From positions 3,534,001 through 3,598,000 of the forward strand of contig NZ_CP022187.1 in assembly GCF_003111645.1 (NCBI RefSeq): a stretch of DNA of 64,000 nucleotides, in the 5' to 3' direction. Every line of letters begins with the position of its first letter. Position 1 is the stretch's first letter. The stretch is from Parazoarcus communis. Lineage in GTDB: Bacteria; Pseudomonadota; Gammaproteobacteria; Burkholderiales; Rhodocyclaceae. A model generated the notes under the pieces. The model searched no databases and had not been told where the DNA came from. It saw nothing but the letters and a program-made list of their open reading frames with translations. The position numbers were made by a program, and so were the translations under genes. Of this stretch, positions 56,349 through 64,000 are shown in pieces.

Positions 56349-56379
56349 CATAAATCCACTGCATTTGCGTGGATTTATG
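56349..56379. repeat. Inverted repeat upstream of the 7TM cyclase gene
   Basis: CATAAATCCAC (56349-56359) and GTGGATTTATG (56369-56379) are exact inverted repeats across 9 bases (TGCATTTGC). The spacing fits a two-turn operator as well as an RNA hairpin. It lies 60 bases before the ATG at 56440. Confidence 0.55.
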
Positions 56380-56439
56380 AAATATGGTGTGCGGGTTGTG
56401 TCGTGCGGCACTCCGCAGTCATGAGGCAGATGGGCATTG

Positions 56440-58305
56440 ATGCGCGCATTCCTGAAACGAGTCACGAACGGCCCGGCCCCCGGCCCCCGGGCGCCTGAAA
56501 TCCCGGTCAGATCCATGCTGACGCCGGGCCGCATTGCCATCTTTGTGCTGTTTTGCCTGCGTCGCGCATGCGTCGCAGCGATGCGCCCGGCGCTGGCGTC
56601 CGGCCTCCTGTGGTTTGCGTTGGTGAGTGTGTCGTCCGTCCATGCGCAAGGCGTCGTGCTGGACGGTCTGTCGTCCGGGATGCTCGGGCGCGCGGGCACG
56701 GTGATGCTCGAACATGGCAGTGCGTTCTCCGCGGAGGAGGCGCTGGCACTGCAGCGCCAGGGCGCGTTCAAGGGCGCCGGGGTGGCGGTTCCCAAGTTTG
56801 GTATCGGATCGCAGCCGGTGTGGTTCCACCTCTCCGTCGACAATCGCGGTGACCGTGCCGTGTCCCGGCGATTGCTTGCGGGGGTGTCCTGGATCGAACG
56901 CCTCGACGTCTTCATCGTGCGCGGCGGGGTGCCGGTCTCGCAGTGGGGGGCGGGCGATGGCGACGCGAGCCGCCGTCATCCGCTGGGCAGTCTGGGCTAC
57001 GCCTTCGATCACGACTTCGAGCCGGGAATCACCGAGATCCTGTTGCGTGCCGAGACCGCCGACCCGCTGGTGTTGCCGGTTCGCCTGTTGAGTCCGGATG
57101 CCGCGACGGCGGCAATGCGCTTGCAGGACTACGGCTACGGCATGCTGTATGGCTTCCTGCTGGCGCTGATTGCCTACAACGCGATGCTCTACGCCGGACT
57201 GCGGGACAGCAGTCACCTGAACTACGCGCTCTATCTCGCCACCTTTATCCTGCTCAATATCTCCTACTCGGGGCGCGGCTATGAATGGCTGTGGCCGGAG
57301 AGTGTCATCTTCCAGCAGTACGTCACGCTGGTGCTGATGGTGCTGTTTGGCTGTGCCGGGCTGCGCTTTGCCTCCAGCTTTCTTGAGCTCGGACGGCTGC
57401 ATCCGCAGGCCGAGCGTGGTGTGCGCGTCCTCATGTGGATCGGGTTGGGGGCCATTGCACTCACTGTCGTCATGCAATCGCAGGCTGCGGCAGCGGTGGT
57501 GGCGTTTGTTTTCGTGCTCGCTTTCTCGGTGCTGATGGTCGGGCTCGGCGTGCTGAGCCTGCGCCACGGGCGGCGGCCGGCCAGTTATTTCCTGGCCGGT
57601 GCGGTGGTGGCGATGGCGGGGGCCGCGGTGACCGCGACGAGTGTGTGGGCCGGCTTGCCGTACTCCGAAGCCTTCTTTCATGCCGCGGAACTGGGCATGG
57701 TGGTCGAGGGCAGCCTGCTGGCGCTGGCCCTGGCTTACCGCATGCGCCTGGTTCAGGCTGCACGCACCGAGGCCGAGCATCTGTCACGCATCGATCCGCT
57801 GACCGGCTTGCTGAACCGGCGCGCCTTTCTCGGCCTGGCTGAAGGTGTGTGGAGCACGGCGGCGCGCAAGGGGCGCCCGCTGTCGATCATCCTGATCGAC
57901 CTCGACCATTTCAAGGCAATCAACGATACCTACGGGCATGAAACCGGTGATCGGGCGCTGATGGCGGTTGCCGGCGCCCTGAATCGCAATTGCCGGCGCG
58001 GAGACATCTCCGCACGGTGGGGCGGCGAGGAGTTCATCCTGCTGTTGCCGGAAACCAGTGCGGAGCAGGCCCGCACAATGGCCGTCCGCCTGCTGTCGGA
58101 TATCCGCTCCATGCCCGTTTCGGATCAGGCCGGTGCAGCCTGTCTGTCGGCCAGTCTCGGGGTTGTCGAACGCAGGAAGCATGAGGTGCTCGAAGCCCTG
58201 ATCCGCGAGGCCGACGGTTGCATGTACGAGGCCAAGCGCGCCGGGCGCGGCTGTGTTCGCGGCGTGTCGGATGCACGCGGGGACACCGCGCTCGCAGCCG
58301 ATTGA
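56440..58305 (+). CDS. 7TMR-DISM diguanylate cyclase
   Basis: A 621-residue membrane protein: signal (LASGLLWFALVSVSSVHAQ), periplasmic 7TMR-DISMED2-type domain (VWFHLSVDNRGDRAVSRRLL), seven helices from about 215 to 440 (YGMLYGFLLALIAYNAMLYA onward), then GGDEF (ARWGGEEF, I-site RRGD, DLDHFKAINDTYGH). The periplasmic domain is thought to bind carbohydrates. ATG 56440 makes a long leader before the signal peptide; ATG 56581 would put the signal first, but no ribosome site favours it. Two palindromes lie upstream. Confidence 0.9.
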   Translation: MRAFLKRVTNGPAPGPRAPEIPVRSMLTPGRIAIFVLFCLRRACVAAMRPALASGLLWFALVSVSSVHAQGVVLDGLSSGMLGRAGTVMLEHGSAFSAEEALALQRQGAFKGAGVAVPKFGIGSQPVWFHLSVDNRGDRAVSRRLLAGVSWIERLDVFIVRGGVPVSQWGAGDGDASRRHPLGSLGYAFDHDFEPGITEILLRAETADPLVLPVRLLSPDAATAAMRLQDYGYGMLYGFLLALIAYNAMLYAGLRDSSHLNYALYLATFILLNISYSGRGYEWLWPESVIFQQYVTLVLMVLFGCAGLRFASSFLELGRLHPQAERGVRVLMWIGLGAIALTVVMQSQAAAAVVAFVFVLAFSVLMVGLGVLSLRHGRRPASYFLAGAVVAMAGAAVTATSVWAGLPYSEAFFHAAELGMVVEGSLLALALAYRMRLVQAARTEAEHLSRIDPLTGLLNRRAFLGLAEGVWSTAARKGRPLSIILIDLDHFKAINDTYGHETGDRALMAVAGALNRNCRRGDISARWGGEEFILLLPETSAEQARTMAVRLLSDIRSMPVSDQAGAACLSASLGVVERRKHEVLEALIREADGCMYEAKRAGRGCVRGVSDARGDTALAAD

Positions 58306-58353
58306 CTGCCGCGGTCCGGACGTTCGTGCTGCGCGCCCCTTGGAGCAGCAGGC

Positions 58354-58551
58354 TCAGCCCAGTGGCTTGATGAAATAGCTCATGATCGTTGCAGAGGCCT
58401 CGCCGTCAGCAAGGATTGCCGCGGTCCATTTCGGGATGGCTTGTGCCGCCCAGATGACAAACACCGCAAGCACGATCTTGCGGCCACGCGTCATGGCGTG
58501 AAGGCGCTCCATCACCTCGGCTGAAGCGCCGTGTTCCTTTGTCTCTCTCAT
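58354..58551 (-). CDS. Small single-helix membrane protein, 65 residues
   Basis: I do not recognise this protein. It has a polar N-terminus (MRETKEHGASAEVMERLHAM), one hydrophobic helix (IVLAVFVIWAAQAIP) and a short tail ending FIKPLG. The composition suits a genuine small inner-membrane protein. The GAGCGGGC before the ATG is a weak ribosome site. Confidence 0.5.
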   Translation of the reverse strand: MRETKEHGASAEVMERLHAMTRGRKIVLAVFVIWAAQAIPKWTAAILADGEASATIMSYFIKPLG

Positions 58552-58726
58552 TGCCCGCTCCTTGCTCGACGCCGGGTTTGACCCGGTCTGGATGCAACTG
58601 CCCGGCAGGTCCGGACCTCGCCTTGTGTGGCAGATGCATGTTGGAGAAGGAGCCTTTGCGGATCTTCAGTCCCGCGCACGAGCCTGCGGGGTGTCGCCGA
58701 TGCCGGGCCGGCTTTTCTCCATTCAT

Positions 58727-60877
58727 TCAGCGTAGTCGGCGCTGGCGGAGTTTCAAGGCGAGTCTTGCGGGGCGGGCGGACTCAGTCCCACATGCCGCGC
58801 ATCTTCGCGGCCAGATCGAGCGCCGCCTGACGCGATGCGGGCGTGCCGCGCAGCTCGGGGGCGGCTCCGGCCACGTGTGCTGCTCGAAGTGCGGCAGCAG
58901 GCGGTTGGGAATGAAGCGGGTGCGCCCGGCATAAACGTGGCGGTCGCCCATGCCCGGCTGCTGGGTGACGTAGAAGCGCTGCGGCACGATGAGGTCGAGG
59001 TGGTCCTTCGCGCGCGTCATGCCGACATAGAGCAGGCGGCGCTCTTCTTCGATCTCTGCGGTGTGGCGGGTGGCGATGTCGGACGGGATGCAGCCATCCA
59101 CCACATTGAGCACGGTCACTGCGTTCCATTCCTGACCCTTGGCTGAGTGCAGGGTGGACAGGATCAGGTAGTCCTCGTCCAGCAGCGGCATGCCGGCCTC
59201 GTCGCTGGTGGCGCTGGGTGGGTCGAGCGTGAGCTCGGTGAGGAAGCGCTGCCGGCTGGGATAGGTGGCGGCAATGCGTCCGATCTGCTGGATGTCGCCC
59301 TGACGCACGGCCGCGTCGTCGTACAGGCGTGGCATCTGCGCTTCGTACCAGCGGCAGGCCAGCTCGAAGCTGGTTGGCCACGGCGCATCGTCGCGGCCGA
59401 GGTGCTCGACCAGCGCGGCGAACTCGTTCCACGCCTGTTGAGCCGCATCGGGTACCGGCTGTTCGGCGAGCAGGGCACAGCCCTCGGGCGCGGTACACAC
59501 GTTGTCGAGGATGCGGCCGGCGGTCTTGGGGCCGATGCCGGCCAGCAACTGCACGACCCTGAAACCGGAAACGCGGTCGCGCAGGTTCTCCGCCCAGCGC
59601 TGCAGCGCGAGCACGTCCTTGACGTGGGCGGCTTCGAGAAACTTGAGCCCGCCGAACTTCACGAAGGGGATGTTGCGCCGGGTCAGCTCCATCTCCAGCC
59701 GGGCGCTGTGACTGGCGGCGCGGAACAGCACCGCCTGCTGCTTGAGCCGGATGCCTTCCTCACGGCGGGCGAGCGCGCGTTCGACCACGTAAGCGGCCTG
59801 ATCGGCATCGTCGCGCACCGACACCAGTCGCGGTCTGGCGCTGCTGTCGCGCTCGGACCACAGATCCTTGCTGTAGCGCTCCGCCGCCTGCGCGATCACC
59901 GCATTGGCCGCCTCGAGGATGGGGCGGGTGGAGCGGTAGTTCTGCTCCAGCGTCACGCGGTGAGCGGGCGGGTCGAAGCTTGCGGGGAAATCGAGGATGT
60001 TGCGCACCGTGGCGCCGCGAAAGGCGTAGATCGACTGCGCATCGTCGCCGACCACGGTGAGGCCGAGCCCGTCCGGTTTCATGCCCAGCAGGATCTCGGC
60101 CTGCAGGTGGTTGGTGTCCTGGTATTCATCCACCAGCACATGCTGGAACAGGCCGCCGACCTCTGCCGCCAGCGCGGGATCGGCCACCATGTGTGCCCAG
60201 TACAGCAGCAGGTCGTCGTAATCGAGCACCTGCTGTGCCTGCTTGGCGGCGACATAGGCGCGGAACAGGGCTTTCAGGTCGTCCGCCCATTCTGCGCACC
60301 ACGGAAAGGTCGATTGCAGCACGTCCTTCAGCGGCGCACGTGTATTGACCACCGCCGAATAGATCGCGAGACAGGTGCTTTTCTGCGGGAAGCGCTTGCT
60401 GCGCGAGGACAGCCCCGCCTCGTGGCGGGCGAGGTTCATCAGGTCGGCGGAGTCTTCGCGGTCGTGGATGGTGAATGCCGGGTCCAGCCCGATGCGCCCC
60501 GCGTACTCGCGCAGCAGGCGCGCACCGATGCCGTGGAAGGTGCCCGACCATTGCAGGCTGGCCTGCGCCAGCCAGGGTGTGTCTGCCGCCGCCTGGCCGA
60601 GAATGCGTTGCACCCGTCGCCCCATTTCGTCCGCCGCACGGCGCGAGAACGTGAGCAGCAGAATGCGTCCCGGGTCGGCCCCGCCGACGATCAGGCGCGC
60701 AACGCGGTGGGCCAGGGTGTTGGTCTTGCCCGAGCCGGCGCCGGCAATGACCAGTAGCGGCCCGGGAATCCCGTTGCTGCCGTCACCGATGCCAAACTCG
60801 ACCGCCTTGCGCTGGGCGGGGTTGAGGCGGTCGAGCCAGTCTGAAGGCGTGGCGGGCGGAGTCTGGGAACGGGTCAT
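58727..60877 (-). CDS. UvrD/Rep family DNA helicase with apparently frameshifted C-terminus
   Basis: A superfamily 1 3'-5' DNA helicase, about 716 residues as read. LNPAQRKAVE (Q motif), GAGSGKT (Walker A), LVDEYQDTNHLQ (Walker B), VVGDDAQSIYAFRGA, LEQNYRST, STLHSAKGQEW and LLYVGMTRAKDHL are all present. The last 45 residues (RPHRVRRRSIWPRR) are Arg-rich and unlike the family. Another frame gives ASRQAALDLAAKMRGMWD and stops at 58782, the family ending. Restoring one base in the G5 run at 58857-58861 gives a 698-residue protein. ATG 60877 is preferred to 60931. Confidence 0.88.
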   Translation of the reverse strand: MTRSQTPPATPSDWLDRLNPAQRKAVEFGIGDGSNGIPGPLLVIAGAGSGKTNTLAHRVARLIVGGADPGRILLLTFSRRAADEMGRRVQRILGQAAADTPWLAQASLQWSGTFHGIGARLLREYAGRIGLDPAFTIHDREDSADLMNLARHEAGLSSRSKRFPQKSTCLAIYSAVVNTRAPLKDVLQSTFPWCAEWADDLKALFRAYVAAKQAQQVLDYDDLLLYWAHMVADPALAAEVGGLFQHVLVDEYQDTNHLQAEILLGMKPDGLGLTVVGDDAQSIYAFRGATVRNILDFPASFDPPAHRVTLEQNYRSTRPILEAANAVIAQAAERYSKDLWSERDSSARPRLVSVRDDADQAAYVVERALARREEGIRLKQQAVLFRAASHSARLEMELTRRNIPFVKFGGLKFLEAAHVKDVLALQRWAENLRDRVSGFRVVQLLAGIGPKTAGRILDNVCTAPEGCALLAEQPVPDAAQQAWNEFAALVEHLGRDDAPWPTSFELACRWYEAQMPRLYDDAAVRQGDIQQIGRIAATYPSRQRFLTELTLDPPSATSDEAGMPLLDEDYLILSTLHSAKGQEWNAVTVLNVVDGCIPSDIATRHTAEIEEERRLLYVGMTRAKDHLDLIVPQRFYVTQQPGMGDRHVYAGRTRFIPNRLLPHFEQHTWPEPPPSCAARPHRVRRRSIWPRRCAACGTESARPARLALKLRQRRLR

Positions 60878-60977
60878 GACTGTAATTCTATCCAGTTCCG
60901 CGCCCGCTTTGGTGCTCGTCCTGCTCTGCAAACGTCAGCAAATTGATTGCACGCGTTGCTGCGCGTGCCTTCCCTGC

Positions 60978-61388
60978 TCAGGCCGGGGTGTCTTTTGATC
61001 GGGTCGCTGACGATGGGACGACCGGATCGAAGGGAAACAGGCCCGCCCGAAAGCTCTTTGCCATGAATTCGGCGCGGCCGATGGCGAGCTTTGCGGTTTC
61101 GGGGGGCAGGATCTCTTCGGCGGCTTCGCGGAACAGCGCCAGCCACTGTCCGAAGTGCTCGCGCGTGATCGGCAGGCGCATGTGCACCGGGAATGGATGG
61201 CCGGCGTAGCGCTTGGTGCCGAGCAGGGCGTTGGACCAGAAGTCGGTAACGATGGCGAGGTGGTGATCCCAGTCGCCGACGGCGTTGTTGAACACCGGGC
61301 CCAGGTCGTCATCCAGCCGGGCCCGATCGTAGAAAACCTGCACAAGTTCGGCGATCTGGGCTTCGGTGACGGCAGGTGCTTCGGACAT
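60978..61388 (-). CDS. Group III truncated hemoglobin
   Basis: A 136-residue globin. VQVFYDRARLDDDLGPVFN, DWDHHLAIVTDFWSNALLG, YAGHPFPVHMRLPIT and HFGQWLALFREA match trHbIII, with the proximal His in HFGQW. These bind oxygen or nitric oxide in the cytoplasm. ATG 61388 is the first plausible start. It is 100 bases upstream of the helicase on the same strand. Confidence 0.9.
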   Translation of the reverse strand: MSEAPAVTEAQIAELVQVFYDRARLDDDLGPVFNNAVGDWDHHLAIVTDFWSNALLGTKRYAGHPFPVHMRLPITREHFGQWLALFREAAEEILPPETAKLAIGRAEFMAKSFRAGLFPFDPVVPSSATRSKDTPA

Positions 61389-61495
61389 GATGGTTCTCTT
61401 GAGGACGGGTTTCTGCATCGGGAAATATAGCCGATAAGCGGAGCGGCCATTTTTCTGCGTGACCCTGGCAGATGTGCTTCGGCGCGGCCGCGTAC

Positions 61496-62338
61496 TCAGA
61501 CGCGTGCGCTCATCCCTGCGAATTCGAGCAGATCGTCGATGAACGCATCGCGCTTCCACAGGTGCGGGGCATGATCCACGCCCTCGTATATGTGCAGTTT
61601 CGCGTTCGGCAGCTGGCTGGCCACGTACTCGGCGGTGGCGGTCGAGTAGAAATTGCTCTCGCCGCCGTAGATCAGCAAGGTCGGAATGTTCATCTGTGCC
61701 AGCACCGGGCGATAGTCGGCTGCGGTCAGGCTGTCCCAGCAGGCGATCAGGGGGGCGGGTGCCAGCTTTCGCAGGCGCTGACGCATGGCCTGGATGCCCT
61801 CGGTATTCGCGGCATAAGCCCTTGCGGCCGCTGCGTTGTGGCCGTCTGCCACCAGGCGCAGCACCGCTTCGGCAAAGTCCTCGCGTAGCGCAGCCATGAA
61901 GGCTTCATTGCGCTGCGCGTCGAAGTCGCCATACACGCCGAGCTTCCAGCGCTCGTCGGTCAGCAGGCGTGGAGACTGGTCGAGAATGACGGCACGCCCC
62001 AGTCGCTCGCAGCCGAAGTCGCGCACGTACTGCCACAGCGTGAGCGCGCCCATCGAGTGACCGACGACAACCGCGTCGCGCACATCGTAATGCGCCAGCA
62101 ACAGGTGCAGATCCTGTGCCATCCGCTGCACGGTCGGCACCGTTGTGGTCAGTGGCGCGTGCCCGCCATGGCCACGGGCATCCCAGCGAAAGATGCGGAA
62201 GTGCGCGGCCAGTGGCTCGATGAAGGGCGTCCAGTCGCGGTGGCTCGAGGTCCAGCCGTGCAGCAGCACCAGCGGGCGCCCCTGGCCGGAAATACGCAAG
62301 TGGATGGTTTCGCCGTCGTCGGCGGTCAGCGTGTCCAT
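61496..62338 (-). CDS. Alpha/beta hydrolase
   Basis: A 280-residue cytoplasmic hydrolase: oxyanion region VLLHGWTSSHRDW, nucleophile elbow VVGHSMGALT with Ser, acid region TLLIYGGESNFYS and the late VDHAPHLW with the catalytic His. The family covers esterases, lipases, haloalkane and C-C hydrolases; nothing nearby narrows it. It starts 44 bases from the DUF364-like gene's end. Confidence 0.88.
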   Translation of the reverse strand: MDTLTADDGETIHLRISGQGRPLVLLHGWTSSHRDWTPFIEPLAAHFRIFRWDARGHGGHAPLTTTVPTVQRMAQDLHLLLAHYDVRDAVVVGHSMGALTLWQYVRDFGCERLGRAVILDQSPRLLTDERWKLGVYGDFDAQRNEAFMAALREDFAEAVLRLVADGHNAAAARAYAANTEGIQAMRQRLRKLAPAPLIACWDSLTAADYRPVLAQMNIPTLLIYGGESNFYSTATAEYVASQLPNAKLHIYEGVDHAPHLWKRDAFIDDLLEFAGMSARV

Positions 62339-62382
62339 GGGGCAGGATTATACGGGCTGCATGCGTATGGACTGTTACGTGA

Positions 62383-63231
62383 TCACAGTCGGGCCAGCAG
62401 CGCCTCGAAGCCCGGATAGTTGTCGCGGGTCAGGCCGTACTTGCTTGCGCTGGCGCTGCGCGTTCCGCTTCTTAGCGCGTCGATGAAGGCTGCAGGGTCG
62501 GTGATCCAGCTGCCACCGACGAAGGTGACGCCGCGGGCGAACAGGGCGTCGGGCAGACAACCGGCGCTGGGGCCGATCATCGCGAACCAGCGTGCCTGGC
62601 GGCAGCAGCCGAGCATCCGGTCCAGGGTGTCGTTGAGCAGGAGTGTGCTGGTCGAGACCACCTTGGTGCAGGTGGCGAGTGCTTCGGCGTCGGTCGTGAC
62701 CCGGTAGCCTTCATGCTCGCCCGCGAGCTCGGCCTTGAGTTCGACCACGGTCAGCCTGGCACCGGCCTCGATGATGCGGCCCAGCAGGGGCTTGAACAGG
62801 CCGATCATGCCGATCGCTTCGCCTGGCGTGGGCTGCAGGCTGCCGATGGAGTCGGTGCTGTCGTCAGGGCGGAAGCCGGCGCGGTCGTACAGGCAGCGGG
62901 TCAGGGCATTGGCGGCAGCAAAGCCGAGGGTCTTGTCGATGCCGCTGCCGCTGGCGTAGCGCCGGGCGAGGTCGAGCGCATCGGTGCCGGTGAGGGCCGT
63001 GCGCGTCGGGTGTGCGTGCAGATGCGCGAGGGTGTCGTCGAGCAGCACGTAGGACAGGCCGAGCGAACCATCGTCCAGTTCGATTGCGCAGAACTCGCCA
63101 CGGCCATCGTTGTTGGGCTGCGCGGGCGGCAGGTGCAGTGCGCGGATGCGGGGCAGCGGGCTGCGGGCCGCGAAGCGTTCGAGCTGGGCGAGGTAGTCGT
63201 CCGCAAAACGTGCGGGCTTGGCGGTGGTCAT
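62383..63231 (-). CDS. DUF364/DUF4213-like protein (putative heavy-metal chelation fold)
   Basis: A 282-residue cytoplasmic protein. SLGLSYVLLDD with GIDKTLGFAAANALTRCLYD and VGMIGLFKP-like IGMIGLFKPLLGRI resemble DUF4213 plus DUF364. ADALATCTKVVSTSTLLLNDTL-type text and WFAMIGPSAGCLPDALFARGV are the C-terminal Rossmann-like part, with Cys in LGCCRQ and GCLP. Function is unknown; relatives are linked to metal or cofactor chemistry. ATG 63231 overlaps the VWA gene by 4 bases. Confidence 0.75.
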   Translation of the reverse strand: MTTAKPARFADDYLAQLERFAARSPLPRIRALHLPPAQPNNDGRGEFCAIELDDGSLGLSYVLLDDTLAHLHAHPTRTALTGTDALDLARRYASGSGIDKTLGFAAANALTRCLYDRAGFRPDDSTDSIGSLQPTPGEAIGMIGLFKPLLGRIIEAGARLTVVELKAELAGEHEGYRVTTDAEALATCTKVVSTSTLLLNDTLDRMLGCCRQARWFAMIGPSAGCLPDALFARGVTFVGGSWITDPAAFIDALRSGTRSASASKYGLTRDNYPGFEALLARL

Positions 63232-64000
63232 GTCTGGTCCTGATCCGGAAGGTGCTCGCCGCGGTGCAATCCTGCACGGACGGCGGCAGAGGCGGTGTCG
63301 CCGGCAACGGTCGAGCGACGGTTTTCGGGGCTGCGCAGCGCTCCGGGGAAGTACATTGCGGTGAGGCTCTTGGAATGAACGGGCGAGTCGGCATCCGATG
63401 CGCCGAAGCGACGCCAGTCGCGCACCCACAGGACGTCATCGGCCAGTTCGAGCAGGCCGATGGTTTCGCGGTCGCCGATCAGGATGGCCTGAACGCGCAG
63501 GCCCAGCGTCGTCTTGGCCTGATCGAGGCGGCTGACGACATCGGCGGTGGCGCCGAATGCCCCGTCCGACGCCAGCAGCAGATCGGCCTGGCGCCATTGT
63601 GCGGCGTCGAGTTTTTCGATCGCCCGCTCCAGTGGACCACAGATGTCGGTGCCGCCGCGAAAGGTCTGCCCGAGAAAGCGGATCAGGCGTTCGATGCCGC
63701 CGGCGTCGACGCCGAGCTCCATTTCCACCAGCTCGTCGGGACCGCCGAACGCAAACACATGGCATGCACGATGTTGCGCGTGGGCGCTGCGCACCGCTTC
63801 GAGGACAGTGGCCTTGGCGACGGCCTCTGCGCCACCCTGCATCGAGCCCGAGGTGTCGACGCAGATCAGCATGGGGCCCGTCTCCATGCGTCGGTCGGGC
63901 GCGGGCCGTGGTTGCGGACGCAACACGGGTGAGCGGTGCTGGCGAACTTCTGCCATGCGGTCGTCGTCTTCGTACGCGAGCAGGGTGCGTTCGGCGCGGC
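63228..64000 (-). CDS. VWA domain protein, C-terminal part
   Basis: The open frame runs off the window end, so the N-terminus is missing. The visible 256 residues hold a von Willebrand A domain with a complete MIDAS: ICVDTSGSMQG (DxSxS), FRGGTDICG (Thr/Asp) and LLASDGAFG (Asp). Such CoxE/YehP-type proteins pair with MoxR AAA+ ATPases to load metals or remodel complexes. The 4-base overlap with the DUF364-like gene ties the two together. An ATG at 63956 exists, but homology-like sequence (AERTLLAYEDDDR) precedes it. Confidence 0.85.
   Translation of the reverse strand, partial: RAERTLLAYEDDDRMAEVRQHRSPVLRPQPRPAPDRRMETGPMLICVDTSGSMQGGAEAVAKATVLEAVRSAHAQHRACHVFAFGGPDELVEMELGVDAGGIERLIRFLGQTFRGGTDICGPLERAIEKLDAAQWRQADLLLASDGAFGATADVVSRLDQAKTTLGLRVQAILIGDRETIGLLELADDVLWVRDWRRFGASDADSPVHSKSLTAMYFPGALRSPENRRSTVAGDTASAAVRAGLHRGEHLPDQDQT

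Overview
The window reads as a chromosomal segment of a high-GC betaproteobacterium. Several features point to Rhodocyclales (Azoarcus/Thauera type): a Liv-type transporter next to a hemerythrin, the riboflavin genes running into nusB, TRAP uptake, class II cytochromes and an unusual load of cyclic-di-GMP proteins. This placement is inference from gene content and protein style. No rRNA, tRNA, CRISPR array, prophage or complete insertion sequence was seen.

Layout. 1-4 kb: end of a branched-chain amino acid ABC transporter (livG tail, livF), a hemerythrin, an HU protein and an RhlE-type RNA helicase with a long leader. 4-9.8 kb (minus strand): riboflavin genes with nusB, then dsbD, cutA and a periplasmic histidine phosphatase. 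10-18.8 kb (plus strand): diheme cytochrome c, TonB-dependent receptor, YfiR-like periplasmic protein, CHASE8-GGDEF-EAL enzyme, then a five-PAS diguanylate cyclase. 18.8-26 kb: MATE exporter, glucosylglycerol-phosphate phosphatase, Rieske ferredoxin, several unrecognised small genes (one broken by an in-frame TAG), a PanE-like reductase and a Dyp peroxidase. 26-31 kb (minus): katG and a three-gene cluster of gamma-glutamylcyclotransferase, amidoligase and class I glutamine amidotransferase. 31-38 kb: three more diguanylate cyclases with unusual sensor ends, interspersed with a REP-like palindromic repeat. 38-45.2 kb (minus): a seven-gene unit with TRAP transporter, diaminopropionate ammonia-lyase, two amidohydrolases and an RpiR regulator. 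45-53.3 kb: a cytochrome, YjdM and a carbohydrate group (GH13 glucosidase, frameshifted GH5, SbmA-like protein with a ruined ATPase site, GH13_18 phosphorylase). 53.5-58.3 kb: GGDEF-EAL protein, lipoprotein cytochrome c', 7TM diguanylate cyclase. 58.3-64 kb (minus): UvrD-like helicase with an apparent 3' frameshift, truncated hemoglobin, alpha/beta hydrolase, a DUF364-like protein and the end of a VWA protein.

How it fits together. Seven GGDEF proteins occur in 64 kb. All keep the active-site motif and the RxxD inhibitory site, and each has a different sensor end, so the region is rich in independent c-di-GMP inputs. The two loci most worth following are the TonB receptor/YfiR/CHASE8-GGDEF-EAL set, which looks like an outer-membrane-to-c-di-GMP relay, and the amidoligase/glutamine amidotransferase/cyclotransferase set, which looks like a small isopeptide or glutamyl-amide system. 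The TRAP/DpaL unit probably feeds on a derivative of 2,3-diaminopropionate. Three genes carry one lesion each (TAG at 22679, single-base losses near 48467 and 58859), which are either real decay or sequence errors.
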